DNA of 34,423 nucleotides from JBGFRR01 sp041695045 (GTDB taxonomy: Bacteria; Bacteroidota; Ignavibacteria; UBA10030). A program made the position numbers and the translations under genes. The DNA is taken from assembly GCA_041695045.1 (NCBI GenBank), contig JBGFRR010000134.1:1-34423 (forward strand). The letters are read 5' to 3'. The notes under the pieces were generated by a model. That model ran no database searches and had not been told where the DNA came from. It saw nothing but the letters and a program-made list of their open reading frames with translations. Shown piece by piece: positions 7,165 to 14,039 of this stretch (the first letter of the stretch is position 1; every line of letters begins with the position of its first letter).

Positions 7165-10100
7165 ATGAATATCAAACGTCTATCGTGTCTCTTCTTTCTG
7201 TTCTCCTTTTCTCTCTGGTCGCAAGAGCAGGTGCAGCAACACGACACACAAACTCCGCGCACGTCGCGGGTCACGCTCGAGCAGCAACATGCCGTTGACG
7301 CCCTTGCCAAACAAAGCAGCGGAAAAATATCAGTGAGCTGGAACGAACAGAACGCCACTCCGACATTCCTCTCCGGCATCCTCAGCCAACAGAAGGTCGC
7401 AGTGAAGTCGTCTGCCGCGTTGCAAGAAGCTGTTCTCGCGTTTCTGGAAGAACAGGCAGTCATCTTCAAGCTGAGCAATCCGCCGGAAGAGTTGAAACTT
7501 CTCGACTTCCAGCAGGATGAGCTTGGAATGACGCACCTGAAATTTGACCGGGTACACCAAGGAATTCCCATCTGGGGAAGTCAGCTGATCGCTCATTTCG
7601 ACAAGGAAGGGATGCTTCAAACTGTTAACGGTCGCTACCATCCGTCGATTGACGTGAAAACGAACCCGTCCATCAGCGACCGAGAAGCCGTTCGCATCGC
7701 GCAATCTTTCGTGCAGTATACGTCGGATGAAGCTTCTGCCCGGCTGTACATCTATCCGAAGGGCGATGTATTCCTGCTCGCCTGGCGGGTGAAGTTGCCT
7801 TCGTTTGAGTTTCCTAACATGAACCTTTTCATCGATGCTACAACAGGAGCCATTCTGAAGAAGGATGACGGTATCCGTCACCAGATGCGTAGACCTTCTA
7901 AACAGGATGGTGTCGTTGAAGAAAGCAAGCTGTCTGCAACCAGGGAATTTGTTACATACACGGTCGACCCATTGAAGACGAAAGTGATCTCAATTCCGCC
8001 CGGTCGGCGTGAACCATTACCGATGATGAATCAATCGTCGCGTGCCGAGATAACCAATGTGCAAAACTGGCAAGACATTCTCGTGGATGGGTTCGAGCGG
8101 GAATTTCCGGGAACGACATGGTATCGCAAGTCGACGGGGAGCAATCATGTACTCTGGGATACGACAAGCTACAAAGCCCGTAGCGGTGTGAAGAGCCTTT
8201 ACTGCGCCCGCAGCGGAACGATGGGCAGGAACCCAAACACGACAACAACATATCCGCCGAACATGAACACCATGGTGCGCTACGGACCCTTTAACCTTGA
8301 AGATGCGACCGATGTGGTACTTGCGTATTATCACTGGACGATCACGGAACTGTTTTTTGATCGTTTCTGGGTTCTGGTTGGGCGAGACACGGTCAACTTT
8401 GCAGGAATATATTACAGCGGCAACTGGACAACAGCGGCCGCAGGGGCAGACGCAAACGGCTGGCAAAGGGACCAGATCAACCTCACAGCGTTGGGTCCCT
8501 ATGATTTTCGCGGCGCGAAACAAGTGTGGATAGCGTTCCTCTTTACCAGCGATGGTTTGATCAACTACCGCGGTACATTTCTCGACGATGTCCGACTGAC
8601 CAAGGAGGTTGAGACGGCGGGCGTTGCAGCACAGGGAACAGGACGTGGGCTTGACGGAACCGTCAAGACGCTTAAGACGACCCGCGTGGGCACCAGTTAC
8701 TACTTGGTGGATATGTCGCGCTCGATGTACATCGCTCCACCGATGAGAGAACAGGGCGTTATCACGACATGGGATGCACAGAACGACACAATCGGTTTTG
8801 CCTACCGCAGCGTTGTGCGAGTGCGGGATCCGAACGACAACAATATTTTTGACGATAACGACAGGCTACGAGCAGCTGTTGACGCCCACTACTATACGGG
8901 AGTCGTATATGATTATTATAAAACAGTGCATGGCCGGGAGAGTTGGGATGGGAGAGGCGGGACGTTGCGGAGCATTGTCCATTACAGATCGAGGTACAAC
9001 AACGCCTTCTGGAACGGCCGCTTTATGACCTATGGCGACGGCGACGGCGTTCGATTCAGCAATTTCGCTGGAGCGTTAGATGTCATCGCCCATGAAATAA
9101 CACACGGTGTCATTGAATCGTCTGCGAACTTGATGTACGAAAATCAGATGGGAGCGCTGAATGAGTCGTACGCGGATGTGTTCGGGACGTTTGTAGAGTT
9201 CCGCGCCCGCGGCGGTGCTGGGAATTGGTTGATGGGAGAAGATATCTACACGCCCGGAGTCGCGGGAGATGCGCTGAGAAATCTCCGTGACCCACACCAA
9301 AGCGCCAGTTGGCAGCCAGCGCATATGAGTGAATATGTCAACCTGCTCAACAACAGCAGCAACGATTTCGGCGGTGTTCATATCAACAGCGGAATCCCCA
9401 ATCGCGCATGTTACCTGATTGCATCCTTAATTGGCATCGAAAAGACCGAAAAGATCTACTACCGCACACTTACACGATATCTTACAAGCAGCTCACAATT
9501 TCTCGATGCCCGTAACGCTACGATGCAGGCGGCGGCAGATCTCTACGGCTTGAACTCGCCCGAATATGTCGCGGTAGAAAGCGGATTCACTGCCGTGGGT
9601 ATCACACCGGATGCATCGCGGGAGCTTGTGTACGACGATGGTTATCCCACCGGGGGAACGGCATGGCTAACATCGGGAGCTATGTATGCGGTTCGCATGA
9701 CGCCGCCCGTCTTGCCGGCAATCGTCCAAAAATTGGAATTCTATTTTACCACTGCGCGAAGCTGCTATGTGCGTATCCTCAAAGACTCCAGCGGGAGACC
9801 AGGAAGCGATCTTATTTCGAGATTCCGTATCTATCCAGGTAGGAGCGGATGGTACACTGTCGACCTCTCTAACTACATCGCAACTTATCATACTGTTGTT
9901 AATGGGGAATTTTATGCGGCCATCGAGTACGATGGTACCAACTTACCCTATCTCGGATACATTGAGGGGTCCAATGGTCGAGGCTGGAGCCGGTCGAGCA
10001 GCACTGCTTCCTGGACGCCACGCAACCAAACGTATTACGTCAGGGCAGTGATCAGCGCAGTGGTAAGCTCACCCAGAGCGAACTTTGTCGCAACGCCAAT

Positions 10101-10611
10101 AACCGGCAACAGGCCGTTGTCGGTAAGCTTCACATCACAATCGACGGGGACGATCATAAGCTACCTCTGGAATTTTGGCGACGGTTTCAGCAGCACGCAG
10201 CGCAATCCTGTTCATACTTATACTGCCGATGGTGCCTACACAGTATCGCTCATGGTCATTAGACCCGGCGGAGCTCACCAAGAGACGAAGAGCAATTACG
10301 TTCTCGTTGGCTCGGTGACGGATGTGCCAGGGACCGATGCAATTCCGACGGTCTTTGCACTTCAGCAGAATTATCCCAACCCGTTTAATCCTTCAACGAC
10401 CCTTCGATACCAAATCCCGAAATCGGTACGAGTATCGTTGAACATCTACAACGCGCTGGGACAACGAATTGCTAATCTTGTGGATGAGGATCAAAAAGCG
10501 GGATACTACGAAGTTCACTGGTCGGAGCTACAGCTTCCCAGCGGCATCTATTTCTATCAGTTGCAGGCGGGAGATTTTGTCGAGGTGAAGAAAATGATCT
10601 TGCTGAGATAA
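7165..10611 (+). CDS. Secreted M4-family (thermolysin-like) metallopeptidase with inserted beta-sandwich, PKD and sorting domain
   Basis: 1148 residues; GGAGGT lies 8 bases before the ATG. Order: signal peptide (1-20); FTP/PepSY-type propeptide (about 60-240); a galactose-binding/MAM-like beta-sandwich (about 295-480, VDGFEREFPGTTWYR ... GTFLDDVRL); M4 catalytic domain (about 490-815) with zinc ligands H643 and H647 in HEITHG, catalytic E644, third ligand E667 in NESYAD and the transition-state His at 739 (HINSG); a second beta-sandwich (about 820-965); a PKD domain (about 970-1048, ISYLWNFGDG); and a type IX sorting domain (about 1060-1148, QNYPNPFNPST). All catalytic residues are present with thermolysin spacing (24 residues from H643 to E667). 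The position of the beta-sandwich between propeptide and protease is unusual. Role: extracellular or surface protein degradation. Confidence 0.9.
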   Translation: MNIKRLSCLFFLFSFSLWSQEQVQQHDTQTPRTSRVTLEQQHAVDALAKQSSGKISVSWNEQNATPTFLSGILSQQKVAVKSSAALQEAVLAFLEEQAVIFKLSNPPEELKLLDFQQDELGMTHLKFDRVHQGIPIWGSQLIAHFDKEGMLQTVNGRYHPSIDVKTNPSISDREAVRIAQSFVQYTSDEASARLYIYPKGDVFLLAWRVKLPSFEFPNMNLFIDATTGAILKKDDGIRHQMRRPSKQDGVVEESKLSATREFVTYTVDPLKTKVISIPPGRREPLPMMNQSSRAEITNVQNWQDILVDGFEREFPGTTWYRKSTGSNHVLWDTTSYKARSGVKSLYCARSGTMGRNPNTTTTYPPNMNTMVRYGPFNLEDATDVVLAYYHWTITELFFDRFWVLVGRDTVNFAGIYYSGNWTTAAAGADANGWQRDQINLTALGPYDFRGAKQVWIAFLFTSDGLINYRGTFLDDVRLTKEVETAGVAAQGTGRGLDGTVKTLKTTRVGTSYYLVDMSRSMYIAPPMREQGVITTWDAQNDTIGFAYRSVVRVRDPNDNNIFDDNDRLRAAVDAHYYTGVVYDYYKTVHGRESWDGRGGTLRSIVHYRSRYNNAFWNGRFMTYGDGDGVRFSNFAGALDVIAHEITHGVIESSANLMYENQMGALNESYADVFGTFVEFRARGGAGNWLMGEDIYTPGVAGDALRNLRDPHQSASWQPAHMSEYVNLLNNSSNDFGGVHINSGIPNRACYLIASLIGIEKTEKIYYRTLTRYLTSSSQFLDARNATMQAAADLYGLNSPEYVAVESGFTAVGITPDASRELVYDDGYPTGGTAWLTSGAMYAVRMTPPVLPAIVQKLEFYFTTARSCYVRILKDSSGRPGSDLISRFRIYPGRSGWYTVDLSNYIATYHTVVNGEFYAAIEYDGTNLPYLGYIEGSNGRGWSRSSSTASWTPRNQTYYVRAVISAVVSSPRANFVATPITGNRPLSVSFTSQSTGTIISYLWNFGDGFSSTQRNPVHTYTADGAYTVSLMVIRPGGAHQETKSNYVLVGSVTDVPGTDAIPTVFALQQNYPNPFNPSTTLRYQIPKSVRVSLNIYNALGQRIANLVDEDQKAGYYEVHWSELQLPSGIYFYQLQAGDFVEVKKMILLR

Positions 10612-10657
10612 CGGTCAAGGAGATAGAATCGTCTCACAGCCTGAAGATTGCTCTGAA

Positions 10658-10703
10658 GATGTCGGGCTTCGTGAACCCTGTGAGTGCTTAGAAGTCCGAC
10701 ATC
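10658..10703. other. Long hairpin between peptidase and lipoprotein genes
   Basis: GATGTCGGGCTTC (10658-10670) pairs with GAAGTCCGACATC (10691-10703) over 13 positions with one G-U wobble, around a 20-base loop. No T-tract follows, so it is not a classic terminator. It may be an mRNA processing or stability element, or a REP-like repeat. Confidence 0.5.
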
Positions 10704-10738
10704 GGGAAGAAGGGAGAATACAAAGAGGGAGATACTAC

Positions 10739-11086
10739 ATGAAAAAACGTCAAGCAATCATCCTTGCAACGCTCGTCGTGAGTCTGCTGATACTTTCCTG
10801 CGGCGACGACGATGCGTCGGAGCCGGCAGAAAATGTGTGCGACCGCGTGACCGTCAGCAACAATCAGCCTGCCGTTCGCATGGACTGCAACAGCATCTCT
10901 GGCTCGGTCAGCGGCATCACGTACGACCAGTTCGGTCGAGTTATCGCATTTAACTTCGACTGGAAGTGCACCACGTCGTTGGAACAGTAATCCGGCCAAT
11001 TCCACAGTATCACCTACAACAGCATCGGACAGATCCAGTCCTTCCAGGCGACCGTGAACGGCAAGAACTGCAGCTGGCGGAGGTGA
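10739..11086 (+). pseudogene. Small lipoprotein interrupted by an in-frame TAA
   Basis: The reading starts MKKRQAIILATLVVSLLILSCG, a lipoprotein signal with lipobox ILSC, and runs to TAA at 10988-10990 (83 residues). The same frame then continues without interruption for 31 codons to TGA at 11084-11086. The second part (ITYNSIGQIQSFQATVNGKNC) mirrors the first (ITYDQFGRVIAFNFDWKC), indicating one two-repeat protein of about 115 residues. The TAA is most simply a nonsense mutation; a short truncated lipoprotein could still be made. The family is unknown, although the G-x-I-x-x-F repeats recall RHS/YD-like strands. Confidence 0.65.
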
Positions 11087-11198
11087 AAGAATGAAGGCCG
11101 CTGATCAGGACTCTGGCATAAAAGATCAATGAAAAAAGTGACTACTCAGCGTAGTATTGATGTGTAAACTGATTTCATCAAAAACACTGAGAAAAGAG

Positions 11199-11264
11199 TA
11201 ACCACAGATTTCACAGATGAATTCAAAAAAATAGTTCCGTGAAAATCAGTGCCATCTGTGGTTA
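11199..11264. repeat. Short inverted-repeat element (AACCACAGAT type)
   Basis: TAACCACAGAT (11199-11209) and ATCTGTGGTTA (11254-11264) are perfect 11-bp terminal inverted repeats around an AT-rich core. It looks like a very common intergenic repeat type in this part of the tree. The stretch 11087-11324 holds nothing else but this and the palindromes that follow. Confidence 0.6.
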
Positions 11265-11290
11265 TTCTTTTGTTCGCTGAGCAGGATTTT

Positions 11291-11339
11291 ATCAAACCTC
11301 CGGTTTGATCTATCTTTCGAATGAACCGACAGGTTCATT
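11291..11339. repeat. Two adjacent palindromes at the 5' end of a secreted-protein gene
   Basis: ATCAAACC-TCC-GGTTTGAT (11291-11309) and AATGAACC-GACA-GGTTCATT (11320-11339) have perfect 8-bp arms. The second contains the only ATG near the start of the next reading frame, but one base out of frame with it. Confidence 0.75.
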
Positions 11340-12035
11340 GGCAGTTACATTTTTCTAGTTTGCTTTTTTTGCGCCCAAGCTCACTCCCAAGATCCAGCGA
11401 AGCGGGTTAACCCATGGGACCCTGCTAACTTTCCAAAGGAGCAGCCTAAGACACTCAAAGTCAGGCCCAATTTACCGAAGGATCTGAAATCAATTGAATT
11501 CGACGTAAATGAGTGGGCGAAACAGGAAGGCATAGCCGCGAAACATCACGAGACCGTCGCAGCTACGGGATGGGACATACGGATGGCTTGTGCGCGCAAT
11601 GGCCTGCATGGTTTCCCAGAGGTACCTCTCAATGCGTACTTCGTACGTAAGAATCTCGACTACCAGCGCGGGATTGCGAATCACATTAATGCGTGGCTGG
11701 ATTCCGTGGAAGCAGGAAAACATCCTGTAGGTAATCTCGCTAAAGAAAACATCCGGTACTGGATGCCTCAGTTGGAAAAGGAATTGAGCGAGTTCGCAAC
11801 GGACCTCCAAGATAGCGCGAGAGCAGAGTACAACAATAAGTTAGGGAAAACAATCGATGAGCTGAAGAAGCTCGAGCCCCACAATGCAGAAGCCCTGACT
11901 GAGGCGCGGAATTCGCTCTCCTTCGAATCGTTTAAACGCCAGCTAACGCTTCTGCAAAACTGTTTTCAAGTCCTGAAACGGGCCGCCCACAATTCAATCC
12001 AGTATCTGGAACATCATAAACCGGTAACTCACTGA
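11325..12035 (+). pseudogene. Secreted protein of unknown function lacking an in-frame start
   Basis: The frame is open from 11325 to the stop at 12033-12035. It opens with a signal-peptide-like stretch (YIFLVCFFCAQAHSQ), followed by about 215 residues of a charged helical protein (NEWAKQEGIAAKHHETVAATGWDIRMAC ... ENIRYWMPQLEKELSEFATDLQDSARAEYNNKLGK). The only in-frame ATG is internal, at 11583, and would lose the export signal and the first 86 codons. The ATG at 11321 is in the next frame and would join this one if the T7 run at 11364-11370 were one base shorter, giving MNRQVHWQLHFSSLLF then CAQAHSQ. So the gene is frameshifted, had its start replaced by the palindromic repeat, or contains a homopolymer error. 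No family was recognised. Confidence 0.5.
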
Positions 12036-12085
12036 TTCAATTCGCCTATCGATACTTCCTGTGAACGGTATCTGCCATTCAGGGC

Positions 12086-12104
12086 TCACATCATCCCCAC
12101 CGGG
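12086..12104. repeat. 19-bp direct repeat, copy 1, left of hicBA
   Basis: TCACATCATCCCCACCGGG is identical to the sequence at 12756-12774. The two copies are 670 bp apart and bracket the hicBA pair. This copy is not in a coding frame. Confidence 0.7.
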
Positions 12105-12167
12105 CGCTACGCCAAAGGTGCCCGCCTGCCGGACGGGCAGGCATGAACCTCCGGCTCAAATCGTTAT

Positions 12168-12395
12168 CTACAGTTTTTTGATTAGACGCGATTCCAATCC
12201 TCTCCGCTGATTTCGGCTTGACGAAGAATCCTTTTGCAGGAGAGATGAATCAATATCAGCATGATGCGGATTGGGAATGCGTACCTTTAACGCGCCCTTC
12301 TTCATAAATTGGTGTTTCCCTCCGGGAAAAGGGCCATCGAATCCTAACGCGCGGAATTTTGCAATGAGATCGCGGCGGGAAATGCTACGGAGCAT
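12168..12395 (-). pseudogene. hicA: HicA-type mRNA interferase toxin, frameshifted near the C-terminus
   Basis: The product begins LRSISRRDLIAKFRALGFDGPFPGGKHQFMKKGALKVRIPNPHHADID, the full HicA double-stranded-RNA-binding-like core with the conserved G-G-K-H active-site His. After SSLLQK the frame degenerates. Removing one base from the AAAAGG run (about 12229-12236 on the plus strand) restores a normal HicA end, ILRQAEISGEDWNRV, with a stop at 12182-12184. HicA enzymes cleave mRNA and are neutralised by HicB. As written the last helix is lost, so activity is doubtful. The start overlaps the end of hicB by 11 bases, typical of translational coupling. Confidence 0.8.
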
Positions 12396-12633
12396 CGGCG
12401 GGAAGTTTTGCGTTCAAGTCTATACCTTCCAGGACGGGAATGGGATCACCATCTTTAAGCTTCAGGAACAACCATCCCTCAATTACTTCGACAAGCTCGT
12501 TACGGCATTCTTCAACGGTTTTTCCCTCCGCCCATACGCCCTGGAGTTCGGGCACTTCTGCATAGATTACGCCGTTTTCCAAGGTTTCATATTTTGCCCT
12601 CCTTAAAGCAGCATTAATGAAAGATGATAACAT
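12385..12633 (-). CDS. hicB: HicB-type antitoxin
   Basis: 82 residues starting MLSSFINAALRRAKYETLENG; GGAG lies 6 bases upstream, which favours this ATG over an in-frame TTG at 12645. The core YAEVPELQGVWAEGKTVEECRNELVEVIEGWL is the partial RNase-H-like fold of HicB, and GIDL ends it. There is no C-terminal ribbon-helix-helix DNA-binding domain, as in many short HicB proteins. It precedes hicA in an antitoxin-first order and would bind and block HicA. Confidence 0.85.
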   Translation of the reverse strand: MLSSFINAALRRAKYETLENGVIYAEVPELQGVWAEGKTVEECRNELVEVIEGWLFLKLKDGDPIPVLEGIDLNAKLPADAP

Positions 12634-12755
12634 CGAAAGCTCCAATCGTTGTTTAGAATGTAGAAAAACGATGCAGCATTGTCAACGAGTATATAATTTT
12701 TCTCTTGCCGCATAGGCTTTATACTTTCTACTCCAATACTTTTATGCTTACATCT

Positions 12756-12774
12756 TCACATCATCCCCACCGGG
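12756..12774. repeat. 19-bp direct repeat, copy 2, right of hicBA
   Basis: Identical to 12086-12104. Read on the minus strand it encodes the final PVGMM-stop of the priA remnant. It may therefore be the source copy, with the other produced by the event that placed hicBA here. Confidence 0.65.
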
Positions 12775-12950
12775 TCTTTGCTCTTGAGGTTCTTGATGAT
12801 GAGATGTTTCCGGAACTGATTGCGGATTTTCGGGATTGCCGCATCCGCCGGTCCGAGCAAGATCGAGTGTGCTGCAATGCTTTGCCGCTCGATAAATTCT
12901 GCAAATTTCTTGGCATGATGGTGCACATCACGGTGGGGTAGCCGCTGAGG
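12756..12950 (-). pseudogene. priA: Remnant of the 3' end of primosomal helicase PriA
   Basis: The minus-strand frame has no start and reads AKKFAEFIERQSIAAHSILLGPADAAIPKIRNQFRKHLIIKN followed by SKDPVGMM-stop. This matches the C-terminal domain of PriA, where LGP-x-x-A-x-I-x-K/R-x-x-x-x-x-R is followed by (L/I)(I/L)IK and the protein ends near DPxxMM. About 30 residues expected between the IIKN strand and the final DP are missing, suggesting an internal deletion. Upstream (12951-13110) only scattered frameshifted traces such as EYEYF can be seen. The rest of the helicase is absent. The gap 12634-13132 holds only this. Confidence 0.65.
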
Positions 12951-13132
12951 TCATTCTGTTCTTGCGTGACTGTTTGATTCAAGATTCAGGAGGGTCGCTC
13001 GTGTTGTTGAAGACAGCGAACTCGCTGCTCAGGATGCGAGAAAGTATTCGTATTCACAATGCCCCACAACGTTTGGCACGTTTTCGTTCGTTGAATGTCC
13101 AGACAAGCGCGAATGGTACGGCCATAACTTGC

Positions 13133-14026
13133 TCATCGGACGTCCGCACGCTCTTCTTCGAGATGTAGTTTTTCTATGCGGGGCAGAAAGTATATCCTCT
13201 GCTTAATGCTAAGTTGGGATTTTGCAACCTGGAAGCCGATCCTGTCCTCTCCGACCCAGATGGACAATCCCATAGGGTCTGTTAAGCGAAGGAGAGGAAT
13301 ATCCAGAGAACTATCGCCCGCCGTAATGAATGGTGCCGCACGACCGATAGAACGATGGTAGACCTCAACCTTGCCATCCTCTATCGGCGGCGGCGAAACA
13401 AGTTGGTCTGTGAAAAGGTCATGGTCGATCCTTGACCGGACGCCGAAAACATTGGATTCGGGAATGCCAAACAACTGCGAGGTTGCGATGCGGGCAGAGA
13501 TTTCATTACTCGCTGTGAGAATATAAACATCGTACTTCAGTCTTCGGAGATAGTGAACGAAGGAAAACATCACGGGGTGAGCATAGGGTGTGGCCACAGA
13601 ACCGCCCGGAACCTGTATATCCGCTGAGGAGGAAAAAAGGACTTTGTGCGTCGCTTTCACGACTGTGCCAACGGACAGCCCATTCATCGCCTTGACGATA
13701 ATTTCGTACGCCTCTCTTCTGGTTGTGACGATGAGCTTCCGGTAATCTGACCACGAGATGGGGAGGTCGTAACCATCAGCTATGAGGTGTGCAAACACTG
13801 CTTCCCCGATATCCCCAATGAGAAGAGTGTTATCGAGGTCAAAGGCGGCGATCTTTCGTACAGAACCTTCTCCGCCTAAGGCGGAGTGGCGAAGCAGAAA
13901 CTGCTCGATGCGCTGGACTTCCAGTACAAGATCGTTTGGGATGATCGCCGTGCTCGCTTCCGCCTGAGGCGGATGGCTCAGTGGAGACGGCTGTTCGCTC
14001 TCGGAAGAGATGAGGTTATTCGTCAT
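13133..14026 (-). CDS. HAD-superfamily phosphatase, phosphoserine-phosphatase-like
   Basis: 297 residues. All four HAD motifs are visible: D63-L-D65-N-T (nucleophile and acid/base), T171-A-S, K219 and G-D-S-S-L-D (237-242). A helical cap lies between motif I and II (about 75-150), as in subclass I phosphoserine-phosphatase-like enzymes. No signal peptide, so cytoplasmic; the substrate is not deducible. The N-terminal 60 residues are low in conservation and carry two palindromes (13870-13886 and 13959-13973) translated as ALGGEG and PPQAEA. The gene lies 13 bases downstream of the metallophosphoesterase and is probably in the same operon. Confidence 0.8.
   Translation of the reverse strand: MTNNLISSESEQPSPLSHPPQAEASTAIIPNDLVLEVQRIEQFLLRHSALGGEGSVRKIAAFDLDNTLLIGDIGEAVFAHLIADGYDLPISWSDYRKLIVTTRREAYEIIVKAMNGLSVGTVVKATHKVLFSSSADIQVPGGSVATPYAHPVMFSFVHYLRRLKYDVYILTASNEISARIATSQLFGIPESNVFGVRSRIDHDLFTDQLVSPPPIEDGKVEVYHRSIGRAAPFITAGDSSLDIPLLRLTDPMGLSIWVGEDRIGFQVAKSQLSIKQRIYFLPRIEKLHLEEERADVR
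13870..13973. repeat. Two related palindromes in the HAD gene
   Basis: CTCCGCCT-A-AGGCGGAG (13870-13886) and TCCGCCT-G-AGGCGGA (13959-13973) are nearly the same sequence, 89 bases apart and in different registers of the protein. They flank a helix in the poorly conserved N-terminal region. The same core TCCGCC...GGCGGA occurs at 724-738 and 2357-2373. Confidence 0.75.
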
Positions 14027-14039
14027 CGTTCCCTCGCTT

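Noticed and set aside
10988..10990. Programmed readthrough or recoding of TAA in the lipoprotein
   Set aside because: TAA is the least leaky stop, there is no recoding structure visible, and a nonsense mutation in a decay zone is simpler.
12705..12941. 78-codon plus-strand open frame
   Set aside because: The opposite strand encodes a recognisable PriA C-terminal remnant, so this frame is its shadow.
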